From positions 1,426,001 through 1,490,000 of the forward strand of contig CP126743.1 of assembly GCA_036287865.1 (NCBI GenBank): DNA of 64,000 nucleotides, in the 5' to 3' direction. The stretch comes from Fluviibacter phosphoraccumulans_A. Its GTDB lineage: Bacteria > Pseudomonadota > Gammaproteobacteria > Burkholderiales > Rhodocyclaceae. Positions within the stretch are counted from its first letter, which is position 1. Each line of letters begins with the position of its first letter. Positions 49,565 to 57,491 of the stretch are shown here, one piece after another. The position numbers and the translations under genes were made by a program. Under the pieces are notes generated by a model. That model did no database searches, was not told the DNA's origin, and saw only the letters and a program-made list of their open reading frames with translations.

Positions 49565-51436
49565 TTACCCAAACCCTGCTACTTTTTTAATTTCAGCGTT
49601 AACCTTTTCAAGAAGCGAGTCAGTTGACGCACTTGGTTTGTCGCTTATCTGGTCTGCTGCATCTATTTCGGTCGTAACGGGCGCTTCCACTACCGGCGCA
49701 GCCACAGACTCTGGCGTTTTCTCAACGACGGGGGCCTCAACGGCAACGGGCGGCTTCGCTGACCTTGGCTTCCGGTGCTGCAAAGGTCAGTGGATCAGGT
49801 GTTACCTGAGCCAGGGTTTTCTTGCTCTTGCGGCTAACCTTGGCAACGGGTGCTGGCTCAACTACAGGTTGCGGTGCGATGACTGGTTCGCTGACTGCTG
49901 CAATATCTGCGTCAGTTTCTTGTAACTTAGGCAGCTTTCCCTTGTTCCAGGCCACAGAAGAATTTCTGATCACACCGATTAGGTCATTAAGCGAAATTTC
50001 ATGCAGGCTACCAACATCAGGTTCTAAGCCCGTCGAAGCTTGTAGCTTGCCGGTTGCGGCAAAAAGTTGGGAAAGCGCCTGATACTTTCTGAGCCTACTC
50101 ACAATAGCAGAAGTATCTGCCGCGACACGTTCGGCTTTACTGGCAGCGACTTCACGCTCCTTTTCGGCTGTCATTCTGGCAATTTTCCCATCCACCGAAT
50201 CAATTTCTGTAGAGCGCTTAAACAACTGATATGTTGATTCTAAATCCATCTTAGCGATGTACACCTGACTCACTACCGCCATCTGTACCATCATCCGCTT
50301 TTATTCTGCCAGATCCTCATTCTGGCCTGCCAACTTAATGGCACTTGGCGCAGTGAGTATATTCCAAGGGTTGAAGCTAATATTGGCAGCACCCTCAACC
50401 CAGTTTTTATTGATGTAGTAGCTATTATTAGTTGTTTGAGGACCAATGTTGAAAGTCAAACCCGGGATTAGTTTCAACATCGATTTACGCGTTTCGTCCA
50501 TCGCGATACGTGCGTTGTAAATACTCTCGTTCAAATCAGCGTTGTACATCAAGGCTCTAAGCTCAAATTCATCTACACCGGTATCTATGTAGGGGTTTGG
50601 CGGGTTGATCTTTTCTGGATCTTCCAACTTCACGCTTGCCGTAGCCCCGGCAGATTAATCAACTGATTGAGTTCGACTTTAGCCGTGGCCAACTCATGGT
50701 CAATGGTCTCTAGAATCTTCACGTTATCAAGCAATGATTTTTGATAACGCAGCGCTTCTAAAGGTGTTCGCAACCCATTGGACTCAACCTGCTTTGAGTT
50801 CTTGATTGCCTCGTCAGCATCTGCAATCGTTCTCAACAAATCACTCTTTAGTCGCTGAGCTGCTGCAGCTCTGAGATATACGACTTGAATATCCTGAATA
50901 AGAACATGCATCGTCCGACGACGCTTCTCTGCTGCCACCAAGACGCGGTCTGAATTCTGTTTGGCGTTGTAATAACTGACCCCAAAATCCAGCAAACTCC
51001 AATTAAGATTCAGACCTAGCTGACCCCAGTCTTTCGCTGAACTAACAAAAGGCTCGTTTAATGACGGTTGCCCTGAATAGGCACCGGTAGCATTAGTAAT
51101 AAACCAGTTGTTGCGGTAGTTATAACCTGCCGTTGCCAGAACCTTTGGCAACATGTCGTAGTTAGATAACTGGTAAGTTCCTAAAGAAATCGCTTGCTCC
51201 AGCATTTTGGAGCGGTAATCTAGGTTGTATTTCAAACCGCGAGCAACTACCTCGTGCAATGTAAGCTCACGACCCACTGGCTCCACATCTTGGAATGCCC
51301 GAGCTCGATCTTGAGACAATAACAATTGTTGATCGGCAGGCGCCATTGGTTTAGGCGCAAAAGAGCATCCGGCCACCGAAACGATGGTCAGACTACAAAC
51401 AATCCTCAGGAAACAAGATGTTAGCTCGTTATGCAA
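49565..51436 (-). pseudogene. TolC-like outer-membrane efflux lipoprotein, three disruptions
   Basis: A lipoprotein signal (VCSLTIVSVAGC) leads into a TolC/outer-membrane factor fold (LTLHEVVARGLKYNLDYRSKML, LNLNWSLLDFGVSYYNAKQ). A missing G in a G-run near 50646 breaks LINLPG; restored it reads TASVKLEDPEK and the second repeat of the fold. TAA at 50301-50303 (CAA to TAA) interrupts EDLAE*KRMMVQMAVVSQ. An extra C near 49751 shifts the frame in a Pro/Ala/Val-rich tail that ends at 49565. The first codon is taken as TTG 51436; an in-frame ATA 6 bp upstream, placed after AAGGAT, may be a mutated ATG. The tail of over 100 residues is unusual for this family. Confidence 0.83.
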
Positions 51437-51669
51437 ACCTATTAAATCCTTAACAATTCCTTAGCTCTCAAACGATATAACATTGTAATAGAGGCAGGCG
51501 AAACCAGGCTAAATTTGTCTAATTAATCTTGATTTTTCAATGGGATCAAGTGAAATTATCGCAAACCATCATTTGCTGGATCACATGCAACTTTTCAAAG
51601 GTTTTTCTAAGCAACATTGGCAACCAATCTATTCAAACTATTGCTGTTACACCGAACATATCTATCAGG
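51437..51669. other. AT-rich intergenic region upstream of the export operon
   Basis: This 233-bp stretch lies between the TolC-like pseudogene and the 3' end of tRNA-Ser. It is clearly richer in A and T than the genes to its right. It should contain the operon promoter, but I found no convincing -35/-10 pair. No integrase, terminator or repeat of the tRNA end was seen in it. Confidence 0.5.
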
Positions 51670-51760
51670 TGGCGGACAGGGCGGGATTCGAACCCGCGTT
51701 AGGGTATTACCCTAAACACGCTTTCCAGGCGTGCGACTTAAACCACTCATCCACCTGTCC
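51670..51760 (-). tRNA. tRNA-Ser (anticodon GGA)
   Basis: Read on the minus strand, a 91-base tRNA begins GGACAGG and ends CCTGTCC-G-CCA, forming a perfect 7-bp acceptor stem with encoded CCA. The anticodon loop is CTGGAAA with anticodon GGA. A long variable arm (TTTAGGGTAATACCCTAA) and the T-loop GGTTCGAATCC confirm a serine tRNA. The 3' end faces the broken export locus. Confidence 0.96.
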
Positions 51761-51770
51761 GAAGCGCGCG

Positions 51771-51776
51771 ATTATA
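51771..51776 (-). promoter_or_regulatory. -10 element of the tRNA-Ser promoter
   Basis: A consensus TATAAT on the minus strand lies 10 bp before the tRNA 5' end. A 6-bp inverted repeat (51777-51782 with 51789-51794) fills the spacer region just upstream, and the -35 match is poor. A GC-rich stretch (CGCGCGC) follows the -10, as in discriminators of stringently controlled stable-RNA promoters. Confidence 0.6.
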
Positions 51777-51809
51777 GCAGAGTGCAGCCTCTGCAGCCAG
51801 TTGGCAGGC

Positions 51810-52607
51810 TCAGGCGGCTTTGGTGGGCCACTCTGCCAGAAACTCCTGCCAGTGCGTGCCAGGAGTCTCTTGAAGCGTGCTACGAATCAGGGCTTCTTCC
51901 ACATCGGCCTGCTCCCATGTGATCTCGCCGCGCATGAGACGGAAGCGGTTATAGACGAGGTAGGTGTTAACGACGTCGGTCTCGCAATAACCGCGAATCT
52001 TGTCGTATTCACCATTTTGCCAGGTAGGCCAGACCAGGTTACCTGCTATGCCGACTTTACCGGGGAAGCCCATGAGTTTGGCCATGGCATCCAGCGGTGC
52101 GCTGGCGCGCGGCTGGAATAGCGCCAGCAGATCCATCAGATCGGTATGTCGGCTGTGGTAACGGCTGACATAGTTGTTCCACTTGAACTCACGCGAATCC
52201 GAGAAATCGCCTTCGCCCTGATCCCAATAACGGGGTGCGGTTACGCCATGCATCAAGCCACGATAGTGCAGCACGGGTAGATCGAATCCGCCGCCGTTCC
52301 AGGACACTAATACAGGCGTTAGGCGTTCAAGCCCATCGAAGAAGCGCTGAATGATGGCAGCCTCTTCCAACTCGGGCGCCGCCAGTGAGAATACTTTGAA
52401 CCCGGCATCGCTTCGGAACGCACAGGAGATGGTTACGATCTTGTGTAGATAGTGCGGCAGAAAATCACTACCGCCCTGTGCCCGGCGTTGCTGGAATGCC
52501 AGCTCAGCGACTTCATCGTCCGACAATTCTGCCGGCAATTCATTGAGGTTACGCAACCCCGCAACATCAGGGATGGTTTCAATATCAAAAACCAGAATAG
52601 GAACCAT
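51810..52607 (-). CDS. PolB-type 3'-5' exonuclease domain protein
   Basis: A 265-residue protein with a DEDD exonuclease fold of the DNA_pol_B_exo2 type. Motif I is VFDIETIPDV (residues 6-15), motif II lies in VLVSWNGGGFDLPVL and motif III includes YCETDVVNTYLVYNRFRL. It has no polymerase domain. The function is unknown but presumably processes nucleic acid ends. It is intact, 20 bp downstream of cysM on the same strand, and the tRNA-Ser promoter follows it. Confidence 0.88.
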   Translation of the reverse strand: MVPILVFDIETIPDVAGLRNLNELPAELSDDEVAELAFQQRRAQGGSDFLPHYLHKIVTISCAFRSDAGFKVFSLAAPELEEAAIIQRFFDGLERLTPVLVSWNGGGFDLPVLHYRGLMHGVTAPRYWDQGEGDFSDSREFKWNNYVSRYHSRHTDLMDLLALFQPRASAPLDAMAKLMGFPGKVGIAGNLVWPTWQNGEYDKIRGYCETDVVNTYLVYNRFRLMRGEITWEQADVEEALIRSTLQETPGTHWQEFLAEWPTKAA

Positions 52608-52627
52608 GGTGCGCTTTCGCTGTGGAA

Positions 52628-53542
52628 TTAGTCGACAAAAACGCCAGAAGAAAGGTAACGATCGCCGCGATCACAGACGATGCTCACGACCGTAGCATTC
52701 GGATTGTTACGGGCAATATCCAGCGCCACGCACATGGCGCCACCGGAAGAGATACCCGCGAAGATACCCTCTTCGGCGGCCAGCCGGCGCGTCATGGCTT
52801 CGGCTTCGCTCTGACCTACATAGACGAGTTCATCGACCTTTGTTTTATCGTAGATCTTGGGCAGATAGGCTTCAGGCCATTTACGGATGCCGGGGATCTG
52901 CGCGCCCTCTTTGGGCTGCACGCCAATGATTTTAATGTTGAGGTTCTGCTCTTTGAGGTAGCGCGAAACCCCCATGATGGTACCGGTAGTGCCCATGCTG
53001 GAAACAAAGTGCGTGATTTGACCCGCCGTGTCCCGCCAAATCTCTGGCCCAGTATCTTCATAATGCGCTTCGGGGTTGTCCGGGTTAGCAAACTGATCCA
53101 GAACGATACACTTACCTTCAGCGACCATGCGGTTAACGATATCACGCGCCAGCTCCATACTGCCACTCACCGGCGTGAGCACGAGCTCGGCACCAAAGGC
53201 TTTCATGGTCTGACGCCGTTCAACGGTTTGATTCTCGGGCATGACGAGAATCATTTTGTAGCCGCGCATAGCAGCGGCCATGGCTAGCGCAATACCGGTA
53301 TTACCCGAGGTAGCTTCAATCAGGGTATCGCCGGGTTTGATGGTGCCACGCGCTTCTGCGTGCATGATCATCGACAACGCTGGGCGATCTTTCACTGAAC
53401 CCGCGGGGTTATTGCCCTCCAGCTTGCCCAGCACGACGCTATTCTGCGCATTAATCGCTGCGGCATCCAGTCGCTGGATGCGCACGAGCGGTGTATTGCC
53501 GACCGTATCTGCGAGCGTTTTATAGTTTTGGCGGGTTGGCAT
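52628..53542 (-). CDS. cysM: Cysteine synthase B (CysM)
   Basis: A 304-residue PLP enzyme with CysM features: KLEGNNPAGSVKDRPALSMI (PLP Lys in SVKDR), EATSGNTGIALAMAAAM and the compact GTTGTIMGVSRYLKE loop. It makes cysteine from O-acetylserine with sulfide or thiosulfate. The start MPTRQNYKTLADTVGNTP is chosen; a longer reading from 53566 adds eight unconserved residues. The ATG lies 23 bp inside the end of hldD in another frame, so translation is probably coupled. Confidence 0.93.
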   Translation of the reverse strand: MPTRQNYKTLADTVGNTPLVRIQRLDAAAINAQNSVVLGKLEGNNPAGSVKDRPALSMIMHAEARGTIKPGDTLIEATSGNTGIALAMAAAMRGYKMILVMPENQTVERRQTMKAFGAELVLTPVSGSMELARDIVNRMVAEGKCIVLDQFANPDNPEAHYEDTGPEIWRDTAGQITHFVSSMGTTGTIMGVSRYLKEQNLNIKIIGVQPKEGAQIPGIRKWPEAYLPKIYDKTKVDELVYVGQSEAEAMTRRLAAEEGIFAGISSGGAMCVALDIARNNPNATVVSIVCDRGDRYLSSGVFVD

Positions 53543-54524
53543 GCAGCCATTCCACATATTTACCAACGCCCTCTTTCACGGTGTGGAATGGCGCATCGTA
53601 ACCGGCTTTACGCAGTCGGGTCAGATCAGCTTGTGTAAACGCCTGATACTTGCCCTTAAGCGCTTCGGGGAAAGGGACGTATTCAATAAGGCCCTGTGCA
53701 ACCAACTGTTCCAACGAGAGTTCGCTTTCGCCTTTGAGACGACGACAGGTGTTCACCGTAGCCGCGGCCACATCGTTAAAGCTTTGTGCGTTGCCCGAAC
53801 CGAGGTTAAAGATACCGGAGACATGAGTGTTCTCCAGGAACCAGAGGTTCACATTAACCAGATCTTCGATATACACAAAGTCGCGTTGCTGGCCGCCATT
53901 GGGGTACCCGTGCGAGCCTTCAAATAGTTTGACCTTGCTGTTTTCACGGAACTGGTTGAAGTTGTGGAAGGCCACCGAGGCCATACGGCCTTTGTGCGAT
54001 TCGCGTGGGCCGTAGACGTTGAAGTAACGGAAGCCGGCGATCTGTGTGGTGCTGTCCTTGAGACGACGGCGCACGATCTGATCAAACAGTAATTTGGAAT
54101 AACCGTAGACATTGAGCGGGGCTTCACAACCCGGTTCTTCACGGAACTCGGTACTGCCGCCGTAGGTAGCGGCACTGGAGGCATAAAGCACGGGCACGTC
54201 TTGATCCTGCGCCCAATCAAGCAGATCGATGGAGTAACGGTAGTTGTTCTCCATCATGTAGTGGCCATCGTGCTCCATGGTGTCTGAGCAAGCGCCCTGA
54301 TGCAGGATAGCGTCGATGTCACCATCAAACTCACCGGCTAACAGACGCGGCAGGAATTCACGCTTATCGAAGTAATCGCTAATCTGGCAATCCACCATGT
54401 TATGAAACTTGGCGGCGTTGGTGAGGTTATCGACCGCAATAATGTCGGTAATGCCACGCTTGTTAAGCGCTTTGACGATATTGGATCCGATAAAACCAGC
54501 TGCACCAGTTACTAGAACGGCCAT
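53520..54524 (-). CDS. hldD: ADP-L-glycero-D-manno-heptose 6-epimerase
   Basis: A 334-residue short-chain dehydrogenase-type epimerase. The Rossmann motif is VTGAAGFIGSNIV and the catalytic pair is in YGYSKLLFD (YxxxK). It converts ADP-D-glycero- to ADP-L-glycero-heptose, the last step before transfer to the LPS inner core. It directly follows hldA (24 bp gap), so kinase and epimerase are co-transcribed, whereas the adenylyltransferase hldC is at 3.3 kb. Confidence 0.95.
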   Translation of the reverse strand: MAVLVTGAAGFIGSNIVKALNKRGITDIIAVDNLTNAAKFHNMVDCQISDYFDKREFLPRLLAGEFDGDIDAILHQGACSDTMEHDGHYMMENNYRYSIDLLDWAQDQDVPVLYASSAATYGGSTEFREEPGCEAPLNVYGYSKLLFDQIVRRRLKDSTTQIAGFRYFNVYGPRESHKGRMASVAFHNFNQFRENSKVKLFEGSHGYPNGGQQRDFVYIEDLVNVNLWFLENTHVSGIFNLGSGNAQSFNDVAAATVNTCRRLKGESELSLEQLVAQGLIEYVPFPEALKGKYQAFTQADLTRLRKAGYDAPFHTVKEGVGKYVEWLHANPPKL

Positions 54525-54548
54525 GATGTAGTTCTCCGATAGATTCTG

Positions 54549-55478
54549 TTAAAGCGCTTGTTGCAGCTCGTCTTTGGTAACCACGGCGGTGCCCAGTTTG
54601 CCGACCACGATACTGGCTGCCAGATTGGCAACACGTACGGCTTCAGGATAATCCGCGCCACTCGCCAGCATGAGCGCCAGTGTGGCGATCACGGTATCCC
54701 CCGCACCGGACACATCAAATACTTCGCGCGCCTTGGCAGCCTGATTGAATACGCCTTCCGGACGGAACAGTGTCATACCTTCTTCACTGCGGGTAAGCAG
54801 CAGCGCTTCGAGATTCAGTTTATCGCGCAGCGCATCAGTCTTGGCTTTAAGGTCGGCTTCGTTATCCCACTTACCAATCACTTCCCGCAATTCAGAGCGA
54901 TTTGGTGTGAGCAGGCTAGCGCCGGTGTAACGGGCATAGTCATCACCCTTCGGATCGACCAGCACGCGCTTACCGGCTTTTTTAGCCAGTTCGATCATCT
55001 TGGTGATGTGAGTCAGACCGCCCTTACCGTAATCCGACAGAATGACCAGGTCGTGGTCTGCCAGCTGGCGCTCGAAGTCATCGAGCTTGGCTTGCAGTAC
55101 TTCGTGCGAAGGGGCTGTTTCAAAATCAATACGTAACAGTTGTTGCTGACGGCCAAGTACCCGCAGTTTTACGGTCGTACGGATGTTGGCATCATCGTGC
55201 AGCCCTGTTGCCACGCCCGCTTCTTCTAACAAACCACGCAGTGTCTGACCTGCTTCATCGGTACCCACCACGGAGAGCAGCGAGACCTGACCACCCAGTG
55301 CCACGATGTTGCGTGCCACATTGGCCGCACCACCGGGGCGCACTTCTTCCTTGTGTACATGAACCACCGGCACCGGTGCCTCGGGCGAAATGCGCGAGAC
55401 TTCGCCGAACCAGTAACGGTCCAGCATAACATCGCCAACAACAAGCAAACGGGTCTTAGAGAAATCGATCGTAGTCAT
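54549..55478 (-). CDS. hldA: D-glycero-beta-D-manno-heptose-7-phosphate kinase (HldA / RfaE1)
   Basis: A 309-residue PfkB-family kinase equal to the N-terminal half of E. coli HldE. It has VGDVMLDRYWFGEVSRISPEAP, GGAANVARNI and the anion-hole/catalytic motif DVSGAGDTVIATLAL. There is no cytidylyltransferase-like second domain, which is the separate hldC. It phosphorylates heptose 7-phosphate to the 1,7-bisphosphate. Confidence 0.94.
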   Translation of the reverse strand: MTTIDFSKTRLLVVGDVMLDRYWFGEVSRISPEAPVPVVHVHKEEVRPGGAANVARNIVALGGQVSLLSVVGTDEAGQTLRGLLEEAGVATGLHDDANIRTTVKLRVLGRQQQLLRIDFETAPSHEVLQAKLDDFERQLADHDLVILSDYGKGGLTHITKMIELAKKAGKRVLVDPKGDDYARYTGASLLTPNRSELREVIGKWDNEADLKAKTDALRDKLNLEALLLTRSEEGMTLFRPEGVFNQAAKAREVFDVSGAGDTVIATLALMLASGADYPEAVRVANLAASIVVGKLGTAVVTKDELQQAL

Positions 55479-55504
55479 GGTGTCTTTTTATCAGATCAAA
55501 TCAG

Positions 55505-56401
55505 TTATGAGGTTTGCCATTCATCCAGCACCCGTGCCACACCTTGCTGCCATTGTGGCAGCTTCATCGCAAAACTACGTTCTAGCAGATGCGTATTCAA
55601 CCGGGAGTTCTGTGGACGTTTTGCCGGCAGCGGATAGTCTGATGCAGGAATCGGTTTCAGCGCTGCATCCTCGAGCTTGAGGGGAAGGCCTTGCTGACGC
55701 GCCCGGTCAATCACGAATTTGGCATAGCCATACCAGCTGGTCTCACCCGCCGCCGCCAGATGATAGGTACCACCGGGCGCACGCCCAGAAAGCACATCGC
55801 GCAATGCATGGGCGGTAACGTCTGCGATCAGTTCGGCCGAGGTTGGCGCACCGACCTGGTCATCAATCACATTGAGTGCCTCACGCTCCTGCGCCAAGCG
55901 CAGGATGGTGCGGGCAAAGTTGCCACCACGGGCGGCATAGACCCAGCTCGTCCGGAAGATCAGGTGACGGCAGAGCGCGTCACGGATTTTGTTCTCGCCT
56001 TCCAGCTTGGTGCTGCCATAAACGCTGAGCGGGTTGGTGATGTCATCTTCGACATACGCTTCGGGCTTGGTGCCATCAAAGACGTAGTCGGTGGAGTAAT
56101 GCACGAGCAGTGCGCCCATCTCCCGGGCATACAGCGCCAGTTCGGCAACGGCATCCACGTTGATACGACGGGCCAACGCCTGATCGGTCTCGGCCTTATC
56201 CACTGCTGTGTAAGCCGCAGCATTCACGATCACTTCGGGTTCGTATTTTTCTAAAACGGTCTGAATCTGGGCTGCGTTGGCCAGATCACACTCACTGCGG
56301 TTAAGTGCCGTCAGCTCACCCAACGGCGCAAGCGCGCGCTGTAGCTCCCAGCCAACCTGACCATCTTTACCCAGCAACAGGATCTTTTTGTAGAAACCCA
56401 T
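55505..56401 (-). CDS. rmlD: dTDP-4-dehydrorhamnose reductase
   Basis: A 298-residue reductase. It has LLLGKDGQVGWELQRAL (NAD(P) binding), NAAAYTAVDKAE and the catalytic YGSTKLEGE motif. It makes dTDP-L-rhamnose, the last step of the pathway. It starts 7 bp after rmlB. Neither rmlA nor rmlC is in the window, so the pathway genes are not all together here. Confidence 0.94.
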   Translation of the reverse strand: MGFYKKILLLGKDGQVGWELQRALAPLGELTALNRSECDLANAAQIQTVLEKYEPEVIVNAAAYTAVDKAETDQALARRINVDAVAELALYAREMGALLVHYSTDYVFDGTKPEAYVEDDITNPLSVYGSTKLEGENKIRDALCRHLIFRTSWVYAARGGNFARTILRLAQEREALNVIDDQVGAPTSAELIADVTAHALRDVLSGRAPGGTYHLAAAGETSWYGYAKFVIDRARQQGLPLKLEDAALKPIPASDYPLPAKRPQNSRLNTHLLERSFAMKLPQWQQGVARVLDEWQTS

Positions 56402-56408
56402 GGTTTAC

Positions 56409-57479
56409 CTAAGCGTCTTCCGTCGTGTAATGGGCTTCAACCCAACTGCGGTATTTGCCACTGGTGACGTGGTCAACCCATTCCTCGTTGTCCAGATACC
56501 ACTGTACGGTCTTCTTGATGCCGGTCTCGAAGGTTTCCTGAGGCTTCCAGCCGAGTTCCTTCTCCAGCTTACGCGCATCAATCGCGTAGCGGCGGTCGTG
56601 ACCTGGACGATCCTGGACGAAGGCGATCTGGGTGGCGTAGCTCTGGCCATCAGTTCGTGGTTTGAGTTCGTCGAGGATAGCACACAGGGTGTTCACGACA
56701 TCCAGGTTGGCTTTCTCGTTCCAGCCACCGACGTTGTAGGTTTCACCCAGCTTACCGGCCTCGAGCACACGGCGGATAGCACTGCAGTGGTCTTTGACAT
56801 AGAGCCAGTCACGGATCTGCTGGCCGTCGCCATAGATGGGGAGCGACTTGCCGTTCAAGGCATTGAGGATGCAGAGCGGGATGAGTTTTTCCGGGAAGTG
56901 ATATGGCCCGTAGTTGTTGGAACAGTTAGTTGTAAGCACCGGTAGCCCATATGTGTGGTGCCAGGCGCGGACCAGATGGTCACTGGCGGCTTTACTGGCA
57001 CTGTAGGGGCTATTGGGTTCATACTGGTTGGCTTCCGAAAAGGGGGGATCTTCTTTGGAGAGCGATCCGTAGACTTCATCGGTAGAAACATGCAGGAAGC
57101 GGAAGGCGGCCTTCTCGGCTTCTGGCAGGTCGTTCCAATAACCACGGACTGATTCAAGCAGATTGAAGGTACCAACGATGTTGGTCTGGATGAAGTCACC
57201 CGGGCCATGGATGGAACGATCGACATGGCTTTCGGCGGCGAAGTTGATGACAGCGCGTGGTTTAGTGTCGGCTAATAGCTTGCTCACCAGATCACGATCA
57301 CCGATGTTGCCAAAGACGAACTGGTGGCGTGGGTCACCTTCGAGTTCTTTAAGGTTCTCGAGGTTGCCGGCGTAGGTGAGCAGGTCGAGATTAACGACCG
57401 GCTCATTACACTGCTCGAGCCAATCCAGCACAAAGTTAGAGCCGATGAAGCCGGCGGCACCTGTTACAAGAATTGTCAT
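56409..57479 (-). CDS. rmlB: dTDP-glucose 4,6-dehydratase
   Basis: A 356-residue dehydratase with NAD-binding VTGAAGFIGSNFVLDWL, the catalytic pattern HVSTDEVYGSL and YSASKAASDHLVRAW. It converts dTDP-glucose to the 4-keto-6-deoxy intermediate used for rhamnose and other deoxysugars. It lies between ugd (12 bp upstream) and rmlD (7 bp downstream) in the envelope-sugar operon. Confidence 0.95.
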   Translation of the reverse strand: MTILVTGAAGFIGSNFVLDWLEQCNEPVVNLDLLTYAGNLENLKELEGDPRHQFVFGNIGDRDLVSKLLADTKPRAVINFAAESHVDRSIHGPGDFIQTNIVGTFNLLESVRGYWNDLPEAEKAAFRFLHVSTDEVYGSLSKEDPPFSEANQYEPNSPYSASKAASDHLVRAWHHTYGLPVLTTNCSNNYGPYHFPEKLIPLCILNALNGKSLPIYGDGQQIRDWLYVKDHCSAIRRVLEAGKLGETYNVGGWNEKANLDVVNTLCAILDELKPRTDGQSYATQIAFVQDRPGHDRRYAIDARKLEKELGWKPQETFETGIKKTVQWYLDNEEWVDHVTSGKYRSWVEAHYTTEDA

Positions 57480-57491
57480 AGCCGTTTAGCC

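Noticed and set aside
17603..50303. Stop-codon reassignment (TAG as Gln, TGA as Trp)
   Set aside because: Intact genes in the window end normally at TAG and TGA, and the same broken genes also carry frameshifts and deletions that recoding would not repair.
52622..53287. A 221-codon plus-strand frame opposite cysM
   Set aside because: Antisense to an intact enzyme gene with conserved motifs; composition is explained by the cysM codon pattern.
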